This document shows positions 20,177-30,057 of a stretch of DNA of 64,000 nucleotides, in pieces. The translations under genes were made by a program, and so were the position numbers. Each line of letters begins with the position of its first letter. Within the stretch, counting starts at the first letter, position 1. The notes under the pieces are model-generated. The model worked only from the letters and a program-made list of their open reading frames with translations, was not told where the DNA came from and made no database searches. The DNA comes from Flavobacteriales bacterium (GTDB taxonomy: Bacteria; Bacteroidota; Bacteroidia; UBA10329): contig JAIOYP010000014.1 in assembly GCA_021741155.1 (NCBI GenBank), forward strand, positions 1-64,000, given 5' to 3'.

Positions 20177-20758
20177 TTATCCGTGAATTCTTTCTTGAGT
20201 ACCAAGTTGACTCATGATTTCGGCTTCAAATTCCAGCAAGGCATTCCATTTTTGGTCAACCACTTTCCTGTCGCCATACTTACGGGCATAATTGAGAAAA
20301 AGCGTGTAGTGGTTTGCTTCGCTTACCATAAGGTCTCGGTAAAAAACGGCAAGCTCTTGGTCTTCAATATTATCTGACAGAACCTTGAAACGCTCGCAAC
20401 TTCTCGCTTCTATCATGGCAGAAATCAACAGGTCGTTAACCAATCGGTCTTCACGTTTTCCGCCTTGTGGGAAGTAAGCCATAAGTTGGCGCACGTATTC
20501 GTCTTTTCGAGGCTTTCCAAGTTCTAATCCTCTAGCGAGAATCCGTTCGTGAACCATCTGAAAATGCGTGAGCTCCTCTTGAGCCAATTCCAAAAGTTCT
20601 GTGACTAGCTCTGATTTATCAGGGTAGCGGATTGTAATTGAAATAGCATTTGAAGCAGCTTTCTGTTCACACCACGCATGATCGGTCAGAATCTCTTCAA
20701 TGTTCTTTTCGGCAATGTTTGCCCAACGTGGGTCGGTAGGAAGTTTGAGTCCAAGCAT
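20177..20758 (-). CDS. miaE: tRNA-(ms2io6A)-hydroxylase (MiaE-like diiron)
   Basis: DHAWCEQKAASNAISI..., ELLELAQEELTHFQMVHERI, MIEARSCERFKVLSD, DLMVSEANHYTLFL ferritin-like diiron motifs. Confidence 0.85.
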   Translation of the reverse strand: MLGLKLPTDPRWANIAEKNIEEILTDHAWCEQKAASNAISITIRYPDKSELVTELLELAQEELTHFQMVHERILARGLELGKPRKDEYVRQLMAYFPQGGKREDRLVNDLLISAMIEARSCERFKVLSDNIEDQELAVFYRDLMVSEANHYTLFLNYARKYGDRKVVDQKWNALLEFEAEIMSQLGTQERIHG

Positions 20759-20796
20759 GGTTTATTTGAGTTTGATTCTGCAAAATTACTGCAAAA

Positions 20797-20830
20797 GAAA
20801 CCCGCCTCCGAAATGATCGAAGACGGTTTC
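20797..20830 (-). terminator. Imperfect hairpin downstream of the OmpH-like gene
   Basis: GAAACCCGCCTCCGA-AATGA-TCGAAGACGGTTTC. Confidence 0.5.
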
Positions 20831-20854
20831 TATTCTTAACCTATCAAGGAAGGG

Positions 20855-21430
20855 TTACTTTTTCTTTTTTTCTTCTGGAGAAGGAGCTGACGCTGGTGTT
20901 GCTTCCTCATCGCCCTCTAATTTGATTCCTAATTCGGCAACAACTTTTCTGGTGATATCGGTTCCTTCAGGTCCCCAAAGAAGTGATGATGTTCCTGAGC
21001 CGTCAACAGAATTGAGAACGTATTCAAATCCGTTTCGTTTGGCAACGGCTTCCATTCCTGTTCTGATTCTCTTTAAAGCTGGTTGAAGCAAATCACTTCT
21101 CTTTTGAGCCAATTGCTGTTCAGCTTGAGTAGCGGCTTGCTGAACAGCCTTATCGCCTTCAATGGCTTGTTTTTGAAATTCTAGTGCTTTGGCCGTGTCT
21201 TTGGCGGCTAGAGCGGTATTGAACTGCTGTACAAGTCCATCTAATTGCGCCTTCATATCATCCAATCTCTTCTGAAGACCAGTAGCGTAAATCTGTAAAT
21301 CTTCATTGATTGCTTTGTTCTCAGGCATTACCGAAAGAATGGCGTTTACGTCAGCAAAAGCAATTTTTTGAGCAAATGAAGTTGAACCTGCGATTCCTAG
21401 AACGAATAGGGTTAGTAGTAATTTTTTCAT
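20855..21430 (-). CDS. OmpH/Skp family periplasmic chaperone
   Basis: Signal peptide; KIAFADVNAILSVMPENKAINEDLQIYATGLQKRLDDMKAQLDGLVQQF...AEQQLAQKRSDLLQPALKRIRTGMEAVAKRNGFEYVLN. Confidence 0.85.
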   Translation of the reverse strand: MKKLLLTLFVLGIAGSTSFAQKIAFADVNAILSVMPENKAINEDLQIYATGLQKRLDDMKAQLDGLVQQFNTALAAKDTAKALEFQKQAIEGDKAVQQAATQAEQQLAQKRSDLLQPALKRIRTGMEAVAKRNGFEYVLNSVDGSGTSSLLWGPEGTDITRKVVAELGIKLEGDEEATPASAPSPEEKKKK

Positions 21431-21526
21431 GTTTGGTTATTCAGTTTAGCGTACAAAGAACGAAAATCGAATGAGTGGAAGAGAAATCCGTTTCTTAAAA
21501 AAAATCAAAAAATTAAGTTTTAGTTC

Positions 21527-23749
21527 TTATTTGAACATGACAAACAGCATTTTAGTGCTGAAATGAATAAGGTTTTGAACTTCATACTCACTCATTTGAC
21601 GTTCTTTTCCGATGATAAGGATTGAATTTCCAGAGCTTTCAAGTCTGTAGGGCAGTTCTTCTTCTAGAAATTGGAGGAGGTCTGGCTTGAAGAATTGACG
21701 GATGGCAGGTTCATTCTCTCCTTTTAACCTGAATGTTTTAGAAAACTTCTTGAAATTTTGAAAATCGATGTCGTCATAACCTGCAAAGGCAGCTACTCGG
21801 TCAAGAAAATGTTCTTTCTCAATAGTGAAAAGAGGTATTGGCTTGTTTAGACCAATAATGGCAACCGTGGTTTGGTGTTCAGATTTATATTCTAATTCAC
21901 CTTCATGAAAGTCAACATCTTGGATTGTGATTGAGTTCATGCCAACTGAACCAGTCAATTTGTTGTATACAGAGTCAACCGTTTGAAATTGGAATAAGTG
22001 AAACTTTTCGAAGGTTGTAACATATCGTCTCAGGCTCAAATCAAATCCCCACTCAAGTTCTTGAGCTAGCGTTTGCATTTTTTGTTGCCGTGAAGTAAGA
22101 ATGTGTTCTTCTGGCTGGGCTTGCTTGCCTTCCTGTTTGAACCTCATGGCCAACGGATGATTTGCTACCGAGAAGTGTGTGTCCATCCCTATTATCTCAA
22201 AATTCCCACCTCTTCGAATATGGTTCTCCTCATATTCGGAAAGGTGCTCCATTACGGTATGGTCAATAAATTCTGCCAACGAAAGATCTAGATTGATGAA
22301 AGCATCTGAAGGAATTACATCCATGGCCTTCTTCAATCTGGGATAATTAAGGAAGTTGCAATAGCCTTTAACGCTAACGTGGAATTTGACATCCTCTTCA
22401 TCCTCTTGGTACATCACCACATTTGGTCGGAATAGGATTGTGAAAAGCTTTACGACTGAGCGTAATCGGATGATGTGAATGATTAGTGTTATCAGAATAC
22501 CAGCAGAAATGCCAATAATGAGATCAGATGTTAGCGTTACCAATAGTGTGCTGCTAAATATGATAATCTGATCCCATCCGATGCGGTAGATGTTCGCAAT
22601 TTCTTTTGGGTTGAGGAGTTTGTATCCTGTGTGAATCAGAATTCCTGCTAGGGCTGCCAATGGAATGTGTTGTAGTTGACTGCTTAAAAGAACAACCAAA
22701 CCAAGAATCAGAAGCGCCTGAAAGACATCCATCAACTGGCCTTTTCCATTATGGCTAACACCAACAGAACTAGGCACAATACCAGGAATTATTGGTAGAC
22801 CTCCAATAAATCCAGAGACCATGGTTCCGAGTCCAACGACACGGAGTTCTTTGTTGAGGTTGGATTTTCTCTTTAGTGGATCCAGTCTGTCAATTGCCTT
22901 GGCACTGAGAACACCTTCTATACTGCTGATAACGGCCACAGCAATTACTATGTTCCAAAAAACTCCAGTCTGCCATTGGCTGAAATCGGGGGTTGCGATG
23001 GCATCGATAATCTTTGATGGTAAATCAATCAAATAAGCAGGCCCAACTACGAATTCGTTTTGTAGAAAAAAGAGATGGTTGCCATCAGAAAATCCGAGTG
23101 CATAGGAATATGCAACAGAAAGGAGAACAACCCAAACTGCACTTGGAATAGCCTTAATAATAGGTGATTCAAACCTAGGATGCAGAAACATGATGGCCAA
23201 TGAAATTGAACCAATGAGCACAATAGGTGGATTGATGCTTTGAATAAGTGCAGGTAAGGATTTTATGAGAGCAATAATATTGGATGGATGAAGTGGCGAA
23301 CCAAATAAATTGGGAATCTGCTTAACAATAATAATTACTCCAACAGCAGACAGCAAGCTTTTGATAACTGATGCAGGAATGAGGTCTCCGATTACGCCCA
23401 ATCGGAACAGTCCTAACAAGAACTGAATGCCTCCAGCAATAACCACGGCTGACAAGAAAAGTCGGTATCCATGAAATAGATCATTTCCACCCAAGCTGAG
23501 AATGGCAGCTGCCGTTACTCCAATGAGCATTTTAGGTGTGCTGTGAACGGTAATGTTACCACCGCTAAACCATGCAATTAGCAATCCTCCAACAACACTG
23601 GGAATGACTGCTGCCAACGGGGGCACGCCAGAGGCCAGTCCAATTCCTAGGCCAAGCGGAATAGCAATAAAGGCTACGCTGATGGATGCACGCAGATCAC
23701 CTTTCCACGACTGTTTCCAACCTTTGAGACCGTTGGAGAACAGTTTCAT
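21527..23749 (-). CDS. SulP-family anion transporter with STAS domain and extra C-terminal domain
   Basis: GDLRASISVAFIAIPLGLGIGLASGVPPLAAVIPSVVGG...STPKMLIG; STAS FINLDLSLAEFIDHTVMEHLSEYEENHIRRGGNFEIIGMD; start reset to internal Met giving ATGA overlap with upstream usp. Confidence 0.9.
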   Translation of the reverse strand: MKLFSNGLKGWKQSWKGDLRASISVAFIAIPLGLGIGLASGVPPLAAVIPSVVGGLLIAWFSGGNITVHSTPKMLIGVTAAAILSLGGNDLFHGYRLFLSAVVIAGGIQFLLGLFRLGVIGDLIPASVIKSLLSAVGVIIIVKQIPNLFGSPLHPSNIIALIKSLPALIQSINPPIVLIGSISLAIMFLHPRFESPIIKAIPSAVWVVLLSVAYSYALGFSDGNHLFFLQNEFVVGPAYLIDLPSKIIDAIATPDFSQWQTGVFWNIVIAVAVISSIEGVLSAKAIDRLDPLKRKSNLNKELRVVGLGTMVSGFIGGLPIIPGIVPSSVGVSHNGKGQLMDVFQALLILGLVVLLSSQLQHIPLAALAGILIHTGYKLLNPKEIANIYRIGWDQIIIFSSTLLVTLTSDLIIGISAGILITLIIHIIRLRSVVKLFTILFRPNVVMYQEDEEDVKFHVSVKGYCNFLNYPRLKKAMDVIPSDAFINLDLSLAEFIDHTVMEHLSEYEENHIRRGGNFEIIGMDTHFSVANHPLAMRFKQEGKQAQPEEHILTSRQQKMQTLAQELEWGFDLSLRRYVTTFEKFHLFQFQTVDSVYNKLTGSVGMNSITIQDVDFHEGELEYKSEHQTTVAIIGLNKPIPLFTIEKEHFLDRVAAFAGYDDIDFQNFKKFSKTFRLKGENEPAIRQFFKPDLLQFLEEELPYRLESSGNSILIIGKERQMSEYEVQNLIHFSTKMLFVMFK

Positions 23750-24615
23750 GCAACAGGCTTGATGTTTTGATTGACTATCATTAAACAACACGGAAGATCT
23801 GAAAGCACATGTTCTAAATCATGGGTAAAAACGCGATCCATGATGCCAAGTTTGGAGTCTGGAGAGTTCATTACCAAAAGATCTGCTCGGTTTGCCGAAG
23901 CGTAATGTCCGATGGTGTAACCTGCCTTGCCATAAATGCATTTGTGGCTTACACGGAGTGTTCCGTCTAATTCCAATTGTGTTTTCAACGTAGCGAGCCG
24001 TTCATCCTCTTTCCGTTGTAGTTCCTTCCGTTTTAGAGCGGTTTCTGCTAATTGTGCGTCATCATCTGCTTGATCTCCCGTGGCTTTAGGGTCAATCTCG
24101 TCTATGATGGTGATGTATTCGGCTCCTAATACCTTTCCGAAATAGTTGGCTGTTCTTACCGTTCCCTCGGTTTTATCATGATCACTACCAGATGCAATTA
24201 TCTGCTTGCATTTGTTTCGAATGACAGACCTATCTGTAAGCAGCAGAATAGAACATTCGGCCTTTCTGCACAAGTTGCGGGCAATAGAACCAGTGTAGAA
24301 TTTGAGCAGGTTTTCCTTTTTCATCGCGCCAGCAATTAGAAGGTCTACGTTATTCTCTTTACAGGAATCGAGTATGCTACTGACCGCATCACCATCACGA
24401 AACTCAATCTTGACCTTATTTTTATCGATGTCCGCCTGAGATACAAGCAATACTAATTGCTCTACTTTCTGAGGTGTTTCTGACCCAACATGAATCAGAA
24501 CCAGATTTGCATCAAGCATTTTGGCAATGCGCGCACTTTCGTGAAGGTTTGCTTCAGCATAAGGCGAAAAAGCGATAGCGGTAGCTACGGTCTTAAAAGG
24601 AAATGGTATAGGCAT
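23746..24615 (-). CDS. Universal stress protein (tandem Usp domains)
   Basis: TVATAIAFSPYAEANLHESARIAKMLDANLVLIHV...VDLLIAGAMKKENLLKFYTGSIARNLCRKAECSILLL; second half ...GKAGYTIGHYASANRADLLVMNSPDSKLGIMDRVF. Confidence 0.85.
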   Translation of the reverse strand: MPIPFPFKTVATAIAFSPYAEANLHESARIAKMLDANLVLIHVGSETPQKVEQLVLLVSQADIDKNKVKIEFRDGDAVSSILDSCKENNVDLLIAGAMKKENLLKFYTGSIARNLCRKAECSILLLTDRSVIRNKCKQIIASGSDHDKTEGTVRTANYFGKVLGAEYITIIDEIDPKATGDQADDDAQLAETALKRKELQRKEDERLATLKTQLELDGTLRVSHKCIYGKAGYTIGHYASANRADLLVMNSPDSKLGIMDRVFTHDLEHVLSDLPCCLMIVNQNIKPVA

Positions 24616-24698
24616 ATAGTTTTTCGATTTCGCTTAAATATACAACGCCACGCTTTGGGGTCATGTTCAAACGTTTGTATGAATGGAAAAATGAGTGC

Positions 24699-24724
24699 AA
24701 AAAAAAGAGAGCCGAAGCTCTCTT
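24699..24724 (-). terminator. Rho-independent terminator of MORN gene
   Basis: Minus strand AAGAGAGC-TTCG-GCTCTCTT followed by T-tract. Confidence 0.85.
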
Positions 24725-24735
24725 ACTTTTAGATA

Positions 24736-25182
24736 CTATTTGTGTTTTGGTGGATCGGCTGGTGTGCCAACAGGTGCAAAGTCAATATTGATTGGCTGTC
24801 CGTCTTTAAAAAAACCTTCATATTTTGCATTGTTCATAAGATCGCCCGCAAGTTCCCAATGGAAATGTCCGCGTCCGTTCATCTTTCCAGTCTTCCATTC
24901 GCCAATGTACTTATTGCCATTGTTGTAGGTATAGGTGCCGCGTCCATCCATCAGGCCATTAAGCCATGCTCCTTTATATACATCACCGTTAGTGAATTCG
25001 TACACTCCATAACCAAATGGAAGTCCTTTTTTCCATGATCCATTAAAGAGGTCTCCATTTTCAAATAGGTATGATCCAGTTCCTTCATAACAGTTGCCTG
25101 TTGTGCATTGGGCATTTGCAAGAGAAGCAAATCCGAATCCGATAAGAATTGAAAGCGTAATTTTTTTCAGCATTTGGTACAT
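24736..25182 (-). CDS. MORN-repeat protein with signal peptide
   Basis: YEGTGSYLFENGDLFNGSWKKGLPFGYGVYEFTNGDVYKGAWLNGLMDGRGTYTYNNGNKYIGEWKTGKMNGRG. Confidence 0.9.
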   Translation of the reverse strand: MYQMLKKITLSILIGFGFASLANAQCTTGNCYEGTGSYLFENGDLFNGSWKKGLPFGYGVYEFTNGDVYKGAWLNGLMDGRGTYTYNNGNKYIGEWKTGKMNGRGHFHWELAGDLMNNAKYEGFFKDGQPINIDFAPVGTPADPPKHK

Positions 25183-25307
25183 GTTAGCAAAGATTCAATT
25201 TCATACAATGTGGACTACAAGATTAATGAATTTTTGAGATTAACGTTGCAAGGCGGACTTGAACTTTTTCGTCAGCTATGAAAAATAATACATTTGCTGC
25301 TATAATT

Positions 25308-25382
25308 CGGGGTGTAGCTCAGCCAGGGTAGAGTACACGTCTGGGGGGCGTGTGGTCGCTGGTTCGAATCCAGTCACCCCGA
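25308..25382 (+). tRNA. tRNA-Pro (anticodon GGG)
   Basis: CGGGGTG acceptor pairs with CACCCCG; GCTC/GAGT D-stem; CACGT-CTGGGGG-GCGTG anticodon arm; GCTGG-TTCGAAT-CCAGT T-arm; CCA not encoded. Confidence 0.95.
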
Positions 25383-25384
25383 CT

Positions 25385-25410
25385 AAAGGCGGCTTCGGTC
25401 GCCTTTTTTT
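25385..25410 (+). terminator. Rho-independent terminator after tRNA-Pro
   Basis: AAAGGCGGC-TTCG-GTCGCCTTT then T-tract. Confidence 0.88.
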
Positions 25411-25634
25411 GTGTCTTCTTAAATAAAAGTAAAGACCCCCACTGAGTCAGCCGAAGCGTCATACAATGGGGGTCGAAACCAGGAATTGGAACTGTGAATT
25501 AAAGGTACAGAACATTTCTGAATTTCAAACTTTTCGCAAAGTTTTTCATTGCTGTGTGCAATTGTGATTGGAACTGATGGATTAGTTGCTTGATTTTTGA
25601 TTTTCGAACGAGAACATTTCTCCTTGCTGTAGGT

Positions 25635-25642
25635 TACATTTG
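25635..25642 (+). promoter_or_regulatory. Putative Bacteroidota -7 box TAnnTTTG (TACATTTG)
   Basis: 42-49 bp upstream of the preferred ATG at 25684; same TACATTTG word upstream of 36034 and 55712. Confidence 0.4.
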
Positions 25643-25683
25643 CACCTCCAAAATTGAAGCAGACCGCACAACCTCCTTTCACT

Positions 25684-28089
25684 ATGTCAACAAGCTTGAA
25701 AATCAAGCAGTTATTCTCGTTTTTAGTTGTGCTTTTATTCTCCCTTTCGCTTTCTGCGCAAGAGAAACACACCATTAGCGGAACGATTACCGATGCCGCC
25801 AATGGCGAAACCATGATTGGCACCAACGTGTTTATGGAGCCCATCATGAAAGGCGCCACCACAAACGTGTATGGTTTCTATTCTCTCACCGTTCCCGCAG
25901 GAGACTACACACTAAAAGTTTCCTTCTTAGGATACGAAACCTATACGCAACAGATTAGCCTGACTAAAGATTTTGATTTCAATCTTGAATTGAAGGAATC
26001 GGCTTACACCAAAGATGAAGTAGTAGTAAAGGGCGAGAAGAAAGACGAGAACACCAAAAGCTCCAAAATGAGTACGGTGGAGATTCCGATTGCGCAAGTG
26101 AAGGAACTGCCAGCTTTGATGGGCGAGGTAGATATTATCAAGGTTATTCAGTTAATGCCGGGCGTGCAGTCGGGTTCTGAAGGAAACGCTGGACTTTACG
26201 TGCGTGGAGGTGGACCTGATCAGAACTTGGTGATGTTGGATGAAGCCGTGGTGTATAATGCATCTCACTTGTTTGGGTTCCTTTCGGTTTTTAATGCCGA
26301 TGCCATCAAAGGAATGGAATTGACCAAAGGCGGTATGCCTGCCAAATATGGTGGACGTTTGGCCGCAGTGCTAGACATTAGCATGAAGGAAGGCAACAAG
26401 AAGAAATTTGAGATGGAGGGCGGTTTGGGTGTCATCAACTCCAGACTAACCTTGCAGGGGCCACTTGTAAAGGATAAAGGTTCGTACATCGTTTCGGGGC
26501 GGTTTGCTTATGCAGGTTTGCTTGGAGGTGCTATTGCTGATATGGCCACAAAAGACAACGATGGCGGAACCGGAGGCTTCTTTGCTGGAGCTTCCTATTA
26601 TTTCTTCGATGTAAACGCAAAGGTGAATTACACACTCGGTCCGAAGGATAGAATTTTTGCGAGTGGTTATTTCGGGAGAGACGTTTTTGGCTTTAAAAGC
26701 AGCGATGGTTTTTCTGCCAATATTGCATGGGGAAACGGTACTGGAGCCATTCGTTGGAACCACATTTTCACGCCCAAGTTGTTCATGAATACATCACTTA
26801 TTTTTAGTGATTACATCTTCGAATTTGGTGCAGGACAGGCAGAATTTGAACTCACGCTTCGATCCGGAATTAGAGATTACAACCTGAAGTTGGATTTGAA
26901 CTGGTTGCCAGATGTAAGGCATAATGTGCAGTTTGGAGGAAACTACATCTACCACACATTTACGCCTAGCAGTGTTTCTGCCCGTACGGGCGATACGCAA
27001 TTAGATCTTGGAGGGGTCATTAAATATCACGCACACGAAGCTGCTATTTATATTCAAGATGATTGGGATATTTCTGATCGATTTAGGGTAAATGCGGGCA
27101 TCAGAGGTTCTTTGTTTGCGCATACGGGTCCGTTTGACCGCTATGGCACCAACGAAGTAGGTCAGGTGGTTGATACCACCAAGTACAACGTGGGCGAAAA
27201 TGTAAAAACGTACGCCTATGCCGAACCACGTGTTTCTGGTCGGGTCATGTTGGGTAAGAACAACTCTATCAAGGCCAGCTACACCATGAACTACCAGTAC
27301 ATTCACTTGGCGAGTTTGGCTTCTATCAGCTTTCCGACCGACTTGTGGATGCCGAGCACCGATAAGGTGAAGCCGCAAGAAGGCCATCAATGGGCGTTGG
27401 GTTACTTCCACAATTTCTTGGACGATAAGTTGGAGATTAGTGTGGAGGGTTATTACAAAACGATGAAGAATCTGATTGAGTACAAGGATGGTTTTAGTCC
27501 AGATCAGAACATCAACAATAACGTAGACAACAACTTCGTATTCGGAAAAGGAAATTCGTACGGAGCAGAGTTCTTCATTCGTAAAAATGGCAATCGATTT
27601 AATGGATGGATTGGCTACACCTTGGCTTGGACCAACCGTCAGTTTGACGATTTGAATGGTGGAAATTGGTTCCCTGCAACCTACGATAGACGCCACGACC
27701 TTTCGATTGTTGGCTCCTACAAAATCAACGATCATTGGTCGGTTTCGGCTGTCTTCGTTTACGGAACAGGAAGCGCGATGACGGTTCCAGCAGCTCGTTA
27801 TTTCGTAAATGGAAACATTGTAACGGAGTATGGCGATAGAAACTCCTTCCGCATGCCAGACTATCACCGTCTGGATCTTGGAGCTACCTTCAATCCTAAG
27901 CAGAAGAGGCCAAGACGCTTTAAATCAACATGGAACTTCGGTATTTATAATGTGTATAGCCGACAAAATCCGTACTTCATTTACTTCGCTACAAAGACTT
28001 CCGAAGAAGATCAGACTATCAGCATTGAAGCCAGACAGGTTTCTGTGTTTCCGATTTTGCCAAGTGTAACCTGGAACTTCAAATTCTAA
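25684..28089 (+). CDS. TonB-dependent receptor with N-terminal carboxypeptidase-D-like regulatory domain
   Basis: Signal peptide; ISGTITDAANGETMIGTNVFMEP...GFYSLTVPAGDYTLKVSFLGYE; plug ELPALMGEVDIIKVIQLMPGVQSGSEGNAGLYVRGGGPDQNLVMLDEAVVYN; ORF extended start at 25654 judged unlikely. Confidence 0.93.
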   Translation: MSTSLKIKQLFSFLVVLLFSLSLSAQEKHTISGTITDAANGETMIGTNVFMEPIMKGATTNVYGFYSLTVPAGDYTLKVSFLGYETYTQQISLTKDFDFNLELKESAYTKDEVVVKGEKKDENTKSSKMSTVEIPIAQVKELPALMGEVDIIKVIQLMPGVQSGSEGNAGLYVRGGGPDQNLVMLDEAVVYNASHLFGFLSVFNADAIKGMELTKGGMPAKYGGRLAAVLDISMKEGNKKKFEMEGGLGVINSRLTLQGPLVKDKGSYIVSGRFAYAGLLGGAIADMATKDNDGGTGGFFAGASYYFFDVNAKVNYTLGPKDRIFASGYFGRDVFGFKSSDGFSANIAWGNGTGAIRWNHIFTPKLFMNTSLIFSDYIFEFGAGQAEFELTLRSGIRDYNLKLDLNWLPDVRHNVQFGGNYIYHTFTPSSVSARTGDTQLDLGGVIKYHAHEAAIYIQDDWDISDRFRVNAGIRGSLFAHTGPFDRYGTNEVGQVVDTTKYNVGENVKTYAYAEPRVSGRVMLGKNNSIKASYTMNYQYIHLASLASISFPTDLWMPSTDKVKPQEGHQWALGYFHNFLDDKLEISVEGYYKTMKNLIEYKDGFSPDQNINNNVDNNFVFGKGNSYGAEFFIRKNGNRFNGWIGYTLAWTNRQFDDLNGGNWFPATYDRRHDLSIVGSYKINDHWSVSAVFVYGTGSAMTVPAARYFVNGNIVTEYGDRNSFRMPDYHRLDLGATFNPKQKRPRRFKSTWNFGIYNVYSRQNPYFIYFATKTSEEDQTISIEARQVSVFPILPSVTWNFKF

Positions 28090-28092
28090 GAG

Positions 28093-29037
28093 ATGAACAG
28101 ATTTTTTGCATCCATTTCCATTCTTTTAGCTGTTCTAGTCGGATTCTCTTCTTGCGAAAAGGTGCTGGACATCGATTTGCCAGATGCCGTTAACGGAATT
28201 GTGTTTGAAGGCTACATTGAAAACGGCACATTCCCGTACGTTTTGGTGAGTAGAAGTGAGAATTATTTTTCGCCCATAAACACCGCAGCCGAAGCCATTA
28301 TCAATGCTCTTGTAACACCTGATAGTGTGTTTATAACGGTTGATGGCGTGAGAACTGCCATGGATAAGACCTGTCTTTCTGAGCTTAGTCCAGAAGAAAA
28401 GGAACTGGCACTAGAGTTCTTAGGATTTGAGTCATTTCCTGACGGATTGGATTTGTGTCTGTATCTCAAATTCAGCATGCAAGGTGAGTATGGGAAAACA
28501 TACAGAATGACCGCCTATGTGGAAGGAAAGGAATACAACGCGGTGACTACTATTGGCCAACCTGTTGAACTGGATAGTCTTTGGTATAAAGACGAATTAC
28601 CGATAGATAGCTTTGGTTCTATCTGGTGCCGCCTGTCTGATCGTGTGGGAACCGATGACTATTATTATATGTGGACCGAAAACCTGACAGAAGGCAGGTC
28701 TATGTACGCCATTGATGGCAGCCCGAGTTTTGGAGATCGTTTGTTTCAGGGAGAAACCATCGAATTCAACTTTTATCAAGGGTCAAACTTGGCAAACGAT
28801 AATGGCAATCCAGATGCAGAACCTTGGTGGTTTAGAGAAGGTGATACCGTAATTGTGAAACTGGGCATCATTGACCGTGCCGTGTATGATTTTTGGGAGT
28901 CGGTGGATGCCGCTTCAAACCTGAACCCGTTTAGCGCACCAACTCCTGTCTGGTCTAATTTTGATAACGGAGGAAGAGGTGTTTGGGCTGGTTATGCCAC
29001 CACGGTTGATACATTTGTCTGCGTTTTGAATCCGTAA
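28093..29037 (+). CDS. DUF4249 family lipoprotein
   Basis: Lipobox VGFSSCEKVLDIDLP; IVFEGYIENGTFPYVLVSRSENYFSPI; immediately downstream of TonB-dependent receptor. Confidence 0.85.
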   Translation: MNRFFASISILLAVLVGFSSCEKVLDIDLPDAVNGIVFEGYIENGTFPYVLVSRSENYFSPINTAAEAIINALVTPDSVFITVDGVRTAMDKTCLSELSPEEKELALEFLGFESFPDGLDLCLYLKFSMQGEYGKTYRMTAYVEGKEYNAVTTIGQPVELDSLWYKDELPIDSFGSIWCRLSDRVGTDDYYYMWTENLTEGRSMYAIDGSPSFGDRLFQGETIEFNFYQGSNLANDNGNPDAEPWWFREGDTVIVKLGIIDRAVYDFWESVDAASNLNPFSAPTPVWSNFDNGGRGVWAGYATTVDTFVCVLNP

Positions 29038-29094
29038 TAAGAACAATAACAGTCTTCGTTTGTATGAATGAAAGACGAAATAAAATAGAATAGC

Positions 29095-30036
29095 ATGTCA
29101 GAAGAATTAGAAAGAAGAAAGTGTGTAATTATTGGTTCCGGACCAGCAGGATACACAGCTGCCATTTATGCTGCACGCGCAGATATGGAACCATTGATGT
29201 ACACAGGTTTGCAACCAGGAGGCCAATTGACAATTACAACCGAAGTTGACAACTACCCAGGCTACCCAGATGGAGTAGAAGGACCCCAAATGATGGAAGA
29301 CTTGCGCAAGCAAGCGGAACGTTTTGGAACGGAAGTCCGGTACGAATTGGTAACCGAAGTTGACTTTACAGGGCCAGTTCACAAGGTTATGATTAACGAT
29401 AAGGTTGTTTTGGCCGATTCGGTCATCATTGCCACAGGCGCATCTGCCAAATGGTTGGGATTGGAATCTGAGCAACGCCTAAACGGCTTCGGAGTTTCTG
29501 CTTGTGCGGTTTGCGATGGTTTCTTTTACAAAGGTCAAGAAGTGGTGATTGTAGGAGCGGGAGATACTGCTGCCGAAGAGGCTTCATATCTCGCCAAACT
29601 GTGCTCAAAAGTGACCATGCTTATTCGTAAAGATGAGATGCGCGCTTCAAAAGCCATGCAGCATCGCGTAGCAAATACCAAGAACATTGTAATGCTTTAC
29701 AACCACGAAACCATCGATATCGTTGGCGAAAAAGGCGTGGAAGGAGCGAAGGTGCTCAACAACAAAACGGGCGAGGAATATGTGGTTCCATGTACGGGTT
29801 TCTTCGTTGCTATTGGGCACAAACCAAACACCGACATCTTTAAAGGTTGGTTAGATATGGACGAAACAGGTTATTTGAAAGTAACTTCGGGAACGTCAAA
29901 AACCAAGATTGCTGGTGTGTTTGCCTCTGGCGATGCCGCAGATAAAGTCTATCGTCAGGCAGTAACAGCAGCCGGAACGGGTTGCATGGCAGCCTTAGAT
30001 GCAGAGCGTTATTTAACCGAGATGGGTATTCATTGA
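29095..30036 (+). CDS. trxB: Thioredoxin-disulfide reductase
   Basis: IIGSGPAGYTAAIYAARA, GGQLTITTEVDNYPG, CAVCDGFFYKGQEVVIVGAGDTAAEEA, GVFASGDAADKVYRQAVTAAGTGCMAALDAERYL. Confidence 0.96.
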   Translation: MSEELERRKCVIIGSGPAGYTAAIYAARADMEPLMYTGLQPGGQLTITTEVDNYPGYPDGVEGPQMMEDLRKQAERFGTEVRYELVTEVDFTGPVHKVMINDKVVLADSVIIATGASAKWLGLESEQRLNGFGVSACAVCDGFFYKGQEVVIVGAGDTAAEEASYLAKLCSKVTMLIRKDEMRASKAMQHRVANTKNIVMLYNHETIDIVGEKGVEGAKVLNNKTGEEYVVPCTGFFVAIGHKPNTDIFKGWLDMDETGYLKVTSGTSKTKIAGVFASGDAADKVYRQAVTAAGTGCMAALDAERYLTEMGIH

Positions 30037-30057
30037 AAACCTATTGATAACTCAACT

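Noticed and set aside
25419-25862. 147-aa minus-strand ORF between tRNA-Pro and the TonB receptor
   Set aside because: Overlaps the signal-peptide region of the receptor gene; no recognisable features.
27001-27867. 288-aa minus-strand ORF antisense to the TonB receptor
   Set aside because: Entirely within a convincing TonB receptor CDS; shadow ORF.
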